From assembly GCA_028023455.1 (NCBI GenBank), contig JAQFVV010012446.1, positions 1,676,001-1,740,000 of the forward strand: 64,000 bases of DNA, given 5' to 3'. A program made the translations under genes and the position numbers. Position 1 is the stretch's first letter. Every line of letters starts with the position of its first letter. This stretch comes from Epiperipatus broadwayi. Taxonomy: Eukaryota > Onychophora > Udeonychophora > Euonychophora > Peripatidae. Below, piece by piece: positions 1 to 11,109 of the stretch. The notes beneath the pieces were generated by a model. The model worked only from the letters and a program-made list of their open reading frames with translations, had not been told where the DNA came from and did no database searches.

Positions 1-521
1 CCACCACTATCTTATTAGGCAGGATTGGTTTTAAGCCAATAAACATCACATGATCACCATTTCATATGCTTGCTTATAACCATTATTAAAACAGGCAAAA
101 CTCTCTATACATATTGCCACTCAGTGCAAGTTAGAGTAATCAATGGATGCCAGAAAGCTTGTGCATAAAATCCCCATCTAGTGCCTACTCATCCAATATC
201 CCCAGACTAATTTCTGGCTAATGAGCTTAGATTGAAAATATTACGGGTTTTCAATTTAAGACTCATAATTTTGTAGTTAAATAGAGATAAAAGATGGCTG
301 CTAGAGGATTGCATTAGACCCTAAGATCTAGATGCAGTGCTCTCAGATCCAAGGCTCCTCACTGACAAAGGCCACAAGCTAGAAACTAGTCTGGGGATAT
401 GGGGATTTGACTTCTGCCATCCATTGATTACTCTGACTTGCACTGAGTGGCAATATGTATAGAGGGTGTTGTCTGTTTTAATAATGGTTATAAGCAAGCA
501 TAAGAAATGGTGATCATGTGA
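1..521. mobile_element. Family A hammerhead repeat, inverted pair of arms
   Basis: The left part (1 to about 219) is a minus-strand copy of the family A repeat, recognisable by CATCACATGATCACCAT and by the reverse complement of the hammerhead 3' half. It joins abruptly at about 220 to a plus-strand copy that runs through a hammerhead core and ends in GGTGATCATGTGAT near 521. The left end is cut by the window edge, so no target-site duplication can be checked. The same inverted-arm plan recurs at 27608, 34640, 36394 and 57660. Inverted, truncated terminal repeats are a known habit of Penelope-like elements; the assignment to that group is inference because no reverse transcriptase is seen. Confidence 0.7.
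346..406 (+). ncRNA. Hammerhead ribozyme motif, family A, probably inactive
   Basis: Core read as CTGACAA (362-368), GAAAC (382-386) and GTC (389-391). TCCTCA just upstream of the core pairs with TGGGGA just after GTC, forming stem I. The second core G (position 8 of the hammerhead) is A here, which should abolish cleavage; the outer stem is also disturbed by a short deletion after GGGGATAT. Confidence 0.6.
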
Positions 522-1639
522 TAATATGTAATGACATTAGCTGTTTATACACTTTCTATACGGATTGTAATAACTGTGATAAGAGTGCTTATATGCAACT
601 ATAGAGAAGCTTGTTATTTATAAATTAATTATGGTCTATCATCAACAAGGGTATTAGAATTTAATCTTTAATACATAAGTCTATGTTTGCCTTGCAGGAT
701 GCTTTATGCTTACCTAGAGCATGGTTCCAGAATAAAAAGAATAGACTGACCAGCTTTGTGAGATCTAGCATGAACCCATGAATTTCCAGTGGTTTGGGGC
801 GCATAGAATAATCCATGATAATTGTGTTTCTTTGTATAATCAAATTGAAGCATTTATGGCAATGGGTTTAGAATGTTCCCAGTGTATTGTCATTGAATAG
901 CTTTGTAAATTTGCGTTAATATTTTGAATTGAAGGTTCAGGTTCAGCGATAATGTCATCTACATACCATGTATATATTAGATCCGGAGTGTGTATGATAT
1001 GAGAAGGAACAACAATGTTTTCAAAGAGGTTTAAATCTCTTCAAATATATATATATAATTATATTCATCTCTCCATTATTACTCTATTTAATCATATTAT
1101 AAATATGAGAATGCCATAATTTGTCAAAAGCATTAGACCATAATCAATTTACAGAAATAACAAGATTCTCTATTGTTGCATATAAGCGCACTTACCACGG
1201 TTTCCAGCAATACAATCAATATTTTTTTCTATTGCAATTTTCAACAAAATAAAATATGATGGTTACTCCTCTGGTTCACAAATTATACTCCAACCATCAA
1301 CATTGATATATAAACTTATAAAGACACTAGATACAGAAATAATATATTTGTTATTTAGAAAAAAAAACTGCTTTTATAGCAAAACAGTTAATTTGTTCCT
1401 CTTGACTGCATAATGATTTCAAATTAACAATTTTGCATATTAAGAGACTATATAGTAATAAACTAACAATATATAATTTATACTTCCATTATTAATTTCT
1501 TATGTTTTAAAAACATTTCTAGACTTAAATAAATAATATATATGTAATTATTAAATTACATTACCTCCAGCCTTTATGCGTAAACAAATCAATAGAATAT
1601 AATCAATTCATTTATTGCCTAGTTGTAGTGTTGCCTTGA
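522..1639. other. No gene seen
   Basis: A+T-rich sequence with simple TA and poly-A/T stretches. A short minus-strand open frame at 661-843 has no recognisable domain and I treat it as chance. Confidence 0.5.
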
Positions 1640-1753
1640 CAACATATTGCTGATATTTTATTGGTTTTTTTAAATATGATGGCTGGTGGGTGTAATTTAC
1701 ATTTAATAACTAGTTATGCATTGGTGCTTATAATTTAGTGTGGGTATATATAT
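1640..1753 (+). repeat. Dispersed repeat, second copy at 59905-60025
   Basis: Shares with 59905-60025 the order: tgacaacatattgctga-like block, a TATTGG segment, TATGATGG, TGTAATT and AATAACTAGTTA followed by a TTGG..CTTAT block. The LTR element at 1754 is inserted just after it. Family unknown. Confidence 0.5.
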
Positions 1754-2226
1754 TGTAACGAGCACAGACGTTCGTTACATTGTTTTTTTTTTATATATAT
1801 TATTAAACAAGTTAAAATAAAAAGTTCGCATTTAAAAACTTTCTTTAAAAATTGAAATTAAATATCAACTTAAACTCTTATATATTAAATCGCACAGATA
1901 ATGAAAAATTATTAAAATAAAAATTTATTAAAGAAAAAGTATTTTAAAACTAAATTTTAAAAAGATTTGGAGATAAAATTATATCTTTAAATTTATCTTT
2001 AAACATATTTTTGATTTGGAAAACAGGTTAATTAATCAGAAATGGAAATGATTGTTAATTAGTTAAATGTAAACCAGCCTTCAGCATTTAAATGTAAAAA
2101 CACTAGTCAGATAAAAAAAACAATAGAAACTGATTATCCAATGAAAGAAATCCATTTGGGAAATCGGACCTCAGCGAAAGAATCATCACATCGGTGACGT
2201 AATGTAAATTCAATCCTTCACATTAA

Positions 2227-2236
2227 TATAAAAAGG
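2227..2236 (+). promoter_or_regulatory. Probable LTR TATA box
   Basis: TATAAAAAGG, kept in the 3' LTR at 5247-5256. An initiator-like TTAGTTAGTGAG lies about 25 bases downstream, the spacing expected for RNA polymerase II. Position within the first 0.5 kb of the LTR fits the U3/R boundary. Confidence 0.55.
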
Positions 2237-3337
2237 ACAAGTTTGGAAATTATTAGTTAGTGAGTGACTGGGAAATTGATTGATTATTGACGATGTAACA
2301 GCTAGGTGTTAGCGCTGGGGGATTGAAAAAGACGCACAGCTTCAATCCCTTCAGTTCTGCTAAGAAAGAGAAAAAAATGGGCCATCGTTTATACAATGAG
2401 GACCAACTACACGAAAAACAAAATCTCCAAAGGATAAATAAATAAATCAACCGGATACTAATCTTCGGACGACGTGGGAATTCACGTTAAACGGCCAGGA
2501 ATATAATAGGATGAACTATTTCAATAACCGTAAGAACTTTAAAATTTATGAACAGTAAATTAAAAACTTTTCATATTTAAAATGATTTTAATATTATTCT
2601 ATCTGACCAACAATATTTATTAATTGGTTATAATTTTATTTAATGTATTTAATTTGTAAAATCATTTCCATTTATTTATTTATTTATTTAATTTTGTTCT
2701 TTAAGTTTATTATGATTTTTGTTTTCCGTTAAATTAATTATAAAAATGTTAAACTTAAGTCGGGCGTGAATGGCTGTATCGATTTGTAAAGATATATTAA
2801 GGGAGGGTAATCTTGGGTTGTTCATTTCGTAGTTGAATTGGTTCAATGGATTGGATATATTTATGTAATTAGTAGGTGTAATATGAGATCCGCCACGGGC
2901 AGGATTATAGATATACGCCACACACCCTCTGTTTGCCTATGGATGGGTTTGTAAGTCGGCAGAATACCGCAGCCCATTCCTATGGAGTTTTTAGTTTATT
3001 GATCTACTTGCCCACAGATGTCACATCCCTGTGGGTGGAGAGTCAATGTCGTTTCTATTTCTACATATTGCTCAGATGTACATTCCTGACAATATTGTTG
3101 TGTTGTCGTATCATGCTACATTGAATACATGAATGTATCAGATGGATTGGCGCCGGTTGATTGCGAAATGTGTTGCCTAAGGTTAAATAGGGATAGAATA
3201 TTTTATTTTCGAATGCAAATCTATATAGTATATTCAGGCTCGATCCTATAAAACTATTAAATTTAAGTTGTTTATAGACGCTTGCATAGATTGGCTATCG
3301 GTTAAATATGTTTGCGTTTTCATATTTGATCAAAATA

Positions 3338-3412
3338 TATAGACATTCGACAAATACTGATACCTTACGGTGAGTATCTAAAAGGTATTTATTCGGATGT
3401 CTTTTAAGTTAT
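3338..3412 (+). ncRNA. Nested RNA stem-loop with CTTACGGTGA loop
   Basis: GATAC (3359-3363) and GTATC (3374-3378) enclose the decamer CTTACGGTGA. Outside this, AAATAC pairs with GTATTT and GACATTCGA pairs with TCGGATGTC (one G-U), giving three stacked helices. The same structure is in the 3' LTR (inner hairpin 6376-6395). Role unknown; it would lie in the transcribed leader. Confidence 0.6.
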
Positions 3413-3492
3413 TGGTGACGATGCAGGTATCTTACGATGAATACTAGAGGGTTTCTTATATTTCCCTCTGCAATTGTCAGTAATCAATAACT
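3413..3492 (+). ncRNA. Second structured element with CTTACGATGA loop
   Basis: GTAT (3427-3430), loop CTTACGATGA (3431-3440) and ATAC (3441-3444). Next to it AGAGGG pairs with CCCTCT, and the whole is closed by AGTTATTG with CAATAACT. This resembles a multi-branched RNA. The duplicate in the 3' LTR has its hairpin at 6444-6461. Confidence 0.55.
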
Positions 3493-3748
3493 TTGTATTT
3501 TGATCGTTTATGTTTACTTTGAAATGTTTTTGACCGTTGAAATCTATGTAACCGATCTATAGCAACATATTAAACAGGTTAATATAATCCCATCTGTGCG
3601 AACTTGATTAAAAATGTAAATTTATAATATAATAGTAATGCAATGTAAATTAAAGTAAAATCAAAGTAAAAAAAAAAAAAAATAATGTTAAATGTTAAAT
3701 TAAATGTAAATCACTAAAGTAATTTTAAACCTTATATATATGTGCATA

Positions 3749-3754
3749 AATAAA
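3749..3754 (+). terminator. Candidate polyadenylation signal of the LTR
   Basis: AATAAA, repeated in the 3' LTR at 6765-6770, about 250 bases before the LTR end. With the TATA box it would delimit an unusually long R region. Confidence 0.45.
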
Positions 3755-4004
3755 TGTTTGTATGTGAATTACTGGCAGTGGCTCACTTTATTCTTTTATA
3801 TACTAGTAAATGATATTATTAAATCTCTGCTATTCCACTGAGCTAGTGACAATGGGCTAACGAGGAATCTAAATATGATAAATAAAATGGAATTTTAACT
3901 AGCGCGTATCTGCCTACTTTATAAATTTTTCTAGGCTCAAATGCCTAGATGGCGCCTCTGGTAGGCAGTTCGATGAGATCTACCACTTCGTTTGGATCGT
4001 TATA

Positions 4005-4773
4005 ATTGGTCCCAATGTGCCTTACCTCAGAGTTACCCTGAGAAGGGGAATTAATCTGAAATTTCCGATCTTTAATAAACCACAAATACCCTGAGCAAAT
4101 TTTATCAAAATGAAATAAATGTTTTATCTGTTTACATAAAGTCGTATACTTTTAAATCTGATAAAAGCACTGCCAGAAAGAAATAGCACATATATTAAAA
4201 ACCAACGGAAAGTATAAAATAATTTTAAAACTAATTTTTGTAAATTAAAAAGAAAATCAAAAGGTTGCATTGGATATGTCTTTTTTTGTTAATATATAAT
4301 TATGCGTTAACGTGTATAGGCGCACAGCCACGGAAGTTTATGATCGAAATGTGGTACCTTACGATGAGTACCGTTGGGAATTTACGTCAGTGTAATCCTA
4401 TTTATGCATTTCAATCAGTCATAAATAAGTTGGTGGTAGTTATAATTGTGCTGCAAATATACACGTATAAATCCATTATCTTGGAACATATTTATCTCAA
4501 TGCAACTTTCCTAAATAAGTTAAATAATTTGTTTGTCATGCCGTAAGTAGAAATCAAATGGATAAAATAAAATAGAATTCTCGGGGGGAGGGCTGTTAAC
4601 GTAAATGGTCCTTAGGTAGGCGATGGTCAACATTTTCTTTTTCTTTTTGTATATAGTTTTTTGTAAAATTATTAACTGAATGTTTGTAAATTTTGTTAAT
4701 ACCGTAAGTACTAACCCTAAGTAAAATATTTTTTTTTTTTTTGATCATTTTTTTTAAAGTAACTTTACTGATA
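4005..4773 (+). mobile_element. Internal region of a non-coding LTR retroelement
   Basis: Only about 770 bases separate the LTRs. Two bases after the 5' LTR is TGGTCCCAATGTGCC (4007-4021), the place and TGG start expected of a tRNA primer-binding site; I cannot name the tRNA. A purine run GGGGGGAGGG lies near 4580, but it is almost 200 bases from the 3' LTR, so the polypurine tract is uncertain. No gag or pol is present; the 93-codon open frame at 4265-4546 shows no known domain. The element therefore looks like a non-autonomous derivative with giant LTRs. Confidence 0.7.
4353..4372 (+). ncRNA. Third CTTACGATGA stem-loop, in the interior
   Basis: GGTAC (4353-4357), CTTACGATGA (4358-4367), GTACC (4368-4372). 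The loop is identical to the LTR copy at 3431 but the stem differs and still pairs perfectly. Confidence 0.6.
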
Positions 4774-7022
4774 TGTAACGAGCACAGACGTTCGTTACAT
4801 TGTTTTTTTTATATATATATTATTAAACAAGTTAAAATAAAAAGTTCGCATTTAAAAACTTTCTTTAAAAATTGAAATTAAATATCAACTTAAACTCTTA
4901 TATATTAAATCGCACAGATAATGAAAAATTATTAAAATAAAAATTTATTAAAGAAAAAGTATTTTAAAACTAAATTTTAAAAAGATTTGGAGATAAAATT
5001 ATATCTTTAAATTTATCTTTAAACATATTTTTGATTTGGAAAACAGGTTAATTAATCAGAAATGGAAATGATTGTTAATTAGTTAAATGTAAACCAGCCT
5101 TCAGCATTTAAATGTAAAAAACACTGGTCAGATAAGAAAGACAATAGAAACTGATTAGCCAATAAGAAGAAATCCATATGGAATCGGACCTCAGCGAAAG
5201 GACCATCACATCCATGACGCAATGTAAATTCAATCCTTGACATTAATATAAAAAGGACAGGTTTTGGAAAGGTTAGTGAGTGACTGGGAAATTGATTGAT
5301 TATTGACGATGTAACAGCTAGGTGTTAGCGCTGGGGGATTGAAAAAGACGCACAGCTTCAATCCCTTCAGTTCTGCTAAGAAAGAGAAAAAAATGGGCCA
5401 TCGTTTATACAATGAGGACCAACTACACGAAAAACAAAATCTCCAAAGGATAAATAAATAAATCAACCGGATACTAATCTTCGGACGACGTGGGAATTCA
5501 CGTTAAACGGCCAGGAATATAATAGGATGAACTATTTCAATAACCGTAAGAACTTTAAAATTTATGAACAGTAAATTAAAAACTTTTCATATTTAAAATG
5601 ATTTTAATATTATTCTATCTGACCAACAATATTTATTAATTGGTTATAATTTTATTTAATGTATTTAATTTGTAAAATCATTTCCATTTATTTATTTATT
5701 TATTTAATTTTGTTCTTTAAGTTTTATTATGATTTTTGTTTTCCGTTAAATTAATTATAAAAATGTTAAACTTAAGTCGGGCGTGAATGGCTGTATCGAT
5801 TTGTAAAGATATATTAAGGGAGGGTAATCTTGGGTTGTTCATTTCGTAGTTGAATTGGTTCAATGGATTGGATATATTTATGTAATTAGTAGGTGTAATA
5901 TGAGATCCGCCACGGGCAGGATTATAGATATACGCCACACACCCTCTGTTTGCCTATGGATGGGTTTGTAAGTCGGCAGAATACCGCAGCCCATTCCTAT
6001 GGAGTTTTTAGTTTATTGATCTACTTGCCCACAGATGTCACATCCCTGTGGGTGGAGAGTCAATGTCGTTTCTATTTCTACATATTGTTCAGATGTACAT
6101 TCCTGACAATATTGTTGTGTTGTCGTATCATGCTACATTGAATACATGAATGTATCAGATGGATTGGCGCCAGTTGATTGCGAAATGTGTTGCCTAAGGT
6201 TAAATAGGGATAGAATATTTTATTTTCGAATGCAAATCTATATAGTATATTCAGGCTCGATCCTATAAAACTATTAAATTTAAGTTGTTTATAGACGCTT
6301 GCATAGATTGGCTATCGGTTAAATATGTTTGCGTTTTCATATTTGATCAAAATATATAGACATTCGACAAATACTGATACCTTACGGTGAGTATCTAAAA
6401 GGTATTTATTCGGATGTCTTTTAAGTTATTGGTGACGATGCAGGTATCTTACGATGAATACTAGAGGGTTTCTTATATTTCCCTCTGCAATTGTCAGTAA
6501 TCAATAACTTTATATTTTGATCGTTTATGTTTACTTTGACATGTTTTTGACCGTTGAAATCTATGTAACCGATCTATAGCAACATATTAAACAGGTTTAT
6601 ATAATCCCATCTGTGCGAACTTGATTAAAAATGTAAATTTATAATATAATAGTAATGCAATGTAAATTAAAGTAAAATCAAAGTAAAAAAAAAAAAAATA
6701 ATGTTAAATGTTAAATTAAATGTAAATCACTAAAGTAATTTTAAACCTTATATATATGTGCATAAATAAATGTTTGTATGTGAATTACTGGCAGTGGCTT
6801 ACTTTATTCTTTTATATACTAGTAAATGATATTATTAAATCTCTGCTATTCCACTGAGCTAGTGACATGGGCTAACGACCGGAATCAAAATAAAAATAAA
6901 AAAAAAAATTTTTTTTTTTGACTTACGTATCTGCCTACTTTATAAATTTTTCTAGGTTCAAATGCCTAGATGGCGCCTCGTAGTGCAGTTTACGTGAAGT
7001 CGTATTTCTCCGGATCGTTACA
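4774..7022 (+). repeat. 3' long terminal repeat, about 2.25 kb
   Basis: Near-identical partner of 1754-4004, with small indels and substitutions, mostly in the promoter-proximal part and the last 150 bases. The high identity implies insertion not long ago on the time scale of this region. Carries the TATA box at 5247-5256 and AATAAA at 6765-6770. Confidence 0.85.
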
Positions 7023-7540
7023 ATATATATAGGGCAATATTCAGGTTCATCTGGATTTATAGTACTATCATACCAATGTTTCAGCTGGATCACAGTTTCC
7101 ATCAACTGAGTAATGAATATGAGTATAAAAAAACTATAGCCTAATTACTACAAGCATTTACATATAACAAAATTAAAAGCTCATGCAACAGAAAGCAAGA
7201 ACAGAAAATGTTTCAAATATAAAAGTAAGAGAGAATTATAGTAGATAAAAAAAATCAATATAAAAATTAGCAGCTATAGGATTAATGGGTTTTAAAAAAA
7301 TTCCTTCAAGTGAAAGGTAGTTTACTTGTATCATCACATTTGTTGATACAATATGGCATTTTATGGATCTCAATGGCTTCTCTGACCTTACATTGGTGAG
7401 GAATGTCTCATCTTGATAGGATTCTGGCATTTGAGAAATATATATTATGACCCATATCCATAACATGGAATGAGAGTGTCAGTAATAATAAATGTCATTT
7501 TACTGTATTAGCATATTCATCTCTCCTAGTGTTAATATGA
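7023..7540. other. No gene seen
   Basis: A+T-rich DNA after the LTR element; the minus frame 7236-7466 has no recognisable features. Confidence 0.45.
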
Positions 7541-7697
7541 CATTTGCTGCCACTCTCACGAGACTCCACTAACATCTATATGAAATAGTACTGCCGCTAT
7601 ATACAGTAGTAATCAAAAACATTTGCTTCCACTCACACAAGACTCCACTAACATCTATATGAAATAGTACTGTTGCTATATACAGTAGTAATCAAAA
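7541..7697 (+). repeat. Two tandem copies of a 79-bp unit
   Basis: Each unit begins CATTTGCTNCCACTC and ends with CAGTAGTAATCAAAAA. The copies start at 7541 and 7620 and differ at only a few positions, so the duplication is local and fairly recent. Confidence 0.75.
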
Positions 7698-7789
7698 AAT
7701 AATTTATTGCCTTTACTTTATTAAGTATAGTAACACAACTAATTATCACATGATCACCATTCTTTATACTACACAAGCTGTTAACAAAG

Positions 7790-7846
7790 AGGCCTCTCAC
7801 TGATGAAATCCACAAGCTAGAAACTAGTCTGGGGATATTGGATGAG
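7790..7846 (+). ncRNA. Hammerhead ribozyme motif, family A
   Basis: CTGATGA at 7800-7806, GAAAC at 7820-7824, GTC at 7827-7829: all catalytic residues are present. Stem I is CTCA with TGGG plus a weaker extension. Stem II (AATC-CACAA-GCTA) has a mismatch where other copies pair, so activity may be reduced. Confidence 0.6.
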
Positions 7847-8184
7847 TTGGCACTAGATGAGTATTTTATGCATAAACCTCCCTGCATCCATTGATTTCTC
7901 TGACTTGCATTGAATAGTGCCGCTGTATGGAGAGTTATACTTCTGTATTAACAGTTTGTGTAAATATATGTTTAATACCAATCATACCCAATAGTTTTAT
8001 GGTGACTGTGTATATTGAAAAAACAAAGACACCAAAATATATAGATGATGAATTGAGTTCAGATCTATATGATTATCCAAGCAAATGAGCTTGAATTGAA
8101 AACATTTATAGTTAATTAAAATGGTAAACGATGGCTACTGGAGAGTTGCATTAGATCCTAAGGTCTATGTGCAGTGCTCTCAGA

Positions 8185-8242
8185 TACAAGGTTCCTCACT
8201 GACGAAGGCCACAAGCCAGAAACTAATCTGAGTATACTGGAT
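8185..8242 (+). ncRNA. Hammerhead ribozyme motif, family A
   Basis: CTGACGA at 8199-8205, stem II AGGC-CACAA-GCCA with G-C pairs that replace A-U pairs of other copies, GAAAC at 8219-8223, and ATC in place of GTC at the cleavage site. Stem I keeps CTCA with TGAG. Confidence 0.6.
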
Positions 8243-8359
8243 GAGTAGTCACCAGATGAGATTTTATGCACAAGCCTCACACCCATTGATTTTTCTGGCT
8301 TGCACTGAATGGTGCTACTATATGAAGAATTTTGCTTCAGTGTTAACACAACTAATTAT

Positions 8360-10375
8360 TTTATTATCCATTGGATATAAAATGGAATTGGAAGTGGCAG
8401 AAACTTCCCTGAATTATGTATAAACTAATAATAACTCATAAATAAGCAAAAAGAATGATATCTGATAGTATTTAAGCAAATGTTTACTGATATGTTATAA
8501 TGCAGGGCTTGAACTCCTGATGGTACATTAGCCTAATTTAAGTACAACACAAACTGTTAAATATTGAGACCATAATGGGAATATTTCATTTTTAACAATC
8601 CCCAAATATCAAATAAAATGTCAGTTTTAGTAAATGTAAATGATCATAACTTAAAAGCAGGCTGATATACAAAGTTCACATTCTGCATTATAACACATCA
8701 ATAAACATATGCCTAAATACCATCAGAGCTAAGGAATAGTTGATATATTCTTTTCATTTATTGAAAGGTGATTATTTATTTTATACATAGTCATGGAAGG
8801 TGACCAATTCCATTTCAATTTCATATTTATCAAGCTATTATTACTTATATTTACTAAGACTGATATTTTATTAGATATTTAGGGGTTGTTAAAATGAGGC
8901 TCTGTTTTTATACTCTAAATATCTAATTTCAGAATAGCACATACTGTACTTAAATCGGGTGAACTCTCTTGCATACGGATACTTTATATTGTTCCATCTG
9001 GTGAGAGTTTTTGGAAATGCTCAACTTTTCTGCTTTTATAAAATTTTTATAATAAAACTCAATAAATTGGACTTGATTTACATTTAATTTAATTTTATAA
9101 GTGAATAATATTGTAAAAAAATCACATTTGGCCATTTTATTTGTTTTAAAAACTGATCTGTAAACATAACAATGTACCATAAATGTCATCTCTGATATTC
9201 ATGTAAACAATCATATTAAAAATTAACAAACAGCCTTACAAGTTTTTTTATTAATATAAACAAAGATAGATTTATGATAACTTTATCATATTCAGCTTTA
9301 AAGTCTGATTTTTTTTTCTTACAAAAATTATATTTTTAAAAGATGTTAAAACAAGTCAATTTTGACAGATAATAATGTAATAGATGCCATTTTTTCCTGT
9401 TATATTATGGTCAAGTGTTTTAATTTCTATTTCTAAAAAAATAAAACTTTGAATGAATAAGTTGAAAATTTATCTGTGTATTTCTTTATAATAAGCAACC
9501 AATTAGTGTGTGAAAATAATCAAAAATGTTTTATAAACAAGTAAAAAATCATTATAAATTATATTACAAAATCTTTGCAAGAAAACTAGATGAGAAGGAC
9601 ATGAATGTCTGCTGGACATTTTCTTCTGACAAAAGAACAAAGAAGTCTTTTGATTTTAGCCACAGTCCATAAGATCTTGACTTCTTCAGAGTTTTTTTTT
9701 TTAAAACTTTAATATCAATAAAAGCATTGTGATAAAATCTGCTTTAAAAAAAACATGGGTCATTATCACTTATGTTAATACTATAATCTAAAGTTACTGG
9801 ATAATAATGATTTTTCTAAAAAAACTTTCAACAATTTTCAACAAAGATGACAGAAACTGAACTCAAACTCTGCATTATAACATGTCAATAAGCATATGCT
9901 TAAATATAATCAAAGCTGAAGAAATAGGTGGTATCATTTTATCCATTTCATAATTTATTGATGATTATTAGTTTATATATACCTCCCAAAAGATTGGAAT
10001 TTTTTTCTGTTTCAGTTTCATATAAGTTAAGCTATGGTTATTTAGTTCTATTGAATATACATTTACAATATGTATACATATGTATTATATATATATAACA
10101 TTTATATTTATATCAGTAGAAATGCATTTACAAATTAATTTCTTTTCTTTTCATTATAAAATGCATGCCATTTTATTTAGCATATTTCCCTCCACTCCAC
10201 TATTTTCTCCTAATTTTCTGCAAAATTTAGTAATTAAAGTTTATCATTTTTAAAAACTAAACACAGTTAATGAATTAAATAAAGCAGGAAGACAAAAAAG
10301 ACAATAGAAAAATTGGATACTCATTACAAAACAGTGATATATATATATATATTGCAAGGAAATCAAATCATATAT
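8360..10375. other. No gene seen
   Basis: Long A+T-rich stretch. Two segments (about 8640-8790 and 9830-10030) share a loosely similar order of words (tctgcattataacac/tgtcaataa, tatgcctaaata, tcatttattgatgattat), so an old unnamed repeat is likely present twice. No coding signal. Confidence 0.45.
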
Positions 10376-10600
10376 CACGTGACCTAATTTTACAAGCTTG
10401 TATTACAAATGTTATATAATGAGCTTGCCAATAGCTCTTAATAAGATTTTCAGAATATCTCTATCCTCAGACAAGTTTCTAGGTCTGTCTGTTGTCAGTG
10501 AGGCGCTAAGATATTCCAGCATTAGAATTAAAATACCAGGTCAAGTCCAGCACTTTATCTAATGTTTAACTATTAAGTAGAAAATTTGAACTTATATATA
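10376..10600 (-). mobile_element. Family B hammerhead repeat
   Basis: Minus-strand copy of the repeat found as an inverted pair at 19790-20219: shared CATTAGA..AAATACCAGG, AGCACTTTATCTAATG and the ACAAGCTTGTATTACAAATGTTAT end. Contains a degenerate hammerhead at 10452-10517. Confidence 0.65.
10452..10517 (-). ncRNA. Hammerhead motif, family B, probably inactive
   Basis: On the minus strand CTGACAA (10492-10498), GAAAC (10475-10479) and GTC (10470-10472). Stem I is strong: CCTCA with TGAGG and GGAATATC with GATATTC. The G8-equivalent is A, so cleavage is unlikely. Confidence 0.55.
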
Positions 10601-10839
10601 TTAAAGGTAATGCATATATTAATTTATTTACTATATCGTTTATATATATTATTTTTTAATGTGCGAAATCAAGATTAAATTAAAGAAAAGTTGCTTTAGT
10701 ACACTGTAAAAATAAATTTGGAAAAGTTCAAAAAATAGAAATGCTTCTTAGGAGTTGTCTCTTCATGTGTGTGGAGTGGAGGTTATTAAGTACATCTATA
10801 AATGATGTTACACATGAAAATAGTTAAAATACTCCTTGT

Positions 10840-11070
10840 CTATTTATATATTGGACTATTTTCATCCTTTAATATAAGTTGTGAATGTCTTTACTCCAAA
10901 TACATTGTACTACTAGTAATAGCACAAAGGTTAGTATATGCATATAGTAATCTGTGTGCTATTACTAACAGTTGAATGTATTTAAAATATTTAAATAAAG
11001 TTAAATTTCTCTAAAGGCATTCAATATTCATATTAGATGATGAAAATAGTCCAATATATAAATACAATTA
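10840..11070. repeat. Foldback repeat
   Basis: Imperfect inverted repeat: TATATTGGACTATTTTCATC at the left is matched by GATGAAAATAGTCCAATATA at the right, with AGTAATAGCACA and TGTGCTATTACT pairing near the centre. A related end occurs near 17905-17950. Confidence 0.6.
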
Positions 11071-11109
11071 AAATACTATTACCACAAAGCTCAGTGTGTG
11101 AGTGTTTAA

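Larger units (their letters stand above)
1754..4004 (+). repeat. 5' long terminal repeat, about 2.25 kb
   Basis: Begins TGTAACGA and ends with a TCGTTATA version of the inverted terminus; nearly identical to 4774-7022, which ends TCGTTACA. Both copies therefore have the TG...CA-type inverted ends of LTRs. The first 30 bases are themselves a hairpin (TGTAACGA ... TCGTTACA). ATAT (or ATATAT) directly flanks the element on both sides (before 1754 and after 7022), consistent with a short target-site duplication. A TATA box at 2227 and an AATAAA at 3749 suggest U3 of about 0.5 kb followed by a long, structured transcribed leader. Small open frames inside (for example minus 2253-2450 and 2688-2921) are duplicated with the LTR and resemble no protein I know. 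Confidence 0.85.
7747..8343 (+). mobile_element. Family A hammerhead element: tandem dimer with TSD
   Basis: TAACACAACTAATTAT occurs immediately before (7731-7746) and after (8344-8359), a 16-base target-site duplication, so the whole block inserted as one unit. It begins with a short inverted end (GATCACCAT...) and then carries two head-to-tail units with hammerhead cores at 7800 and 8199; the two cleavage positions lie 399 bases apart. Minus frames at 7648-7887 and 8158-8349 and plus 8241-8423 fall on it and are chance. Confidence 0.8.

Noticed and set aside
362-391. Active ribozyme at the first family A copy
   Set aside because: CTGACAA lacks the essential core G, so only the fold is retained.
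2253-2450. Protein-coding minus frames in the LTRs (also 2688-2921, 5230-5466, 5717-5938)
   Set aside because: They are duplicated only because the LTR is duplicated; no domain, and the two copies end differently after single-base changes.
4580-4589. Polypurine tract GGGGGGAGGG as the 3' LTR boundary
   Set aside because: It is almost 200 bases from the start of the repeated LTR, and the sequence after it does not match the 5' LTR start.
9590-9690. Hammerhead-like CTGACAAAAGAAC
   Set aside because: No GAAA box or complementary strands at the right spacing.
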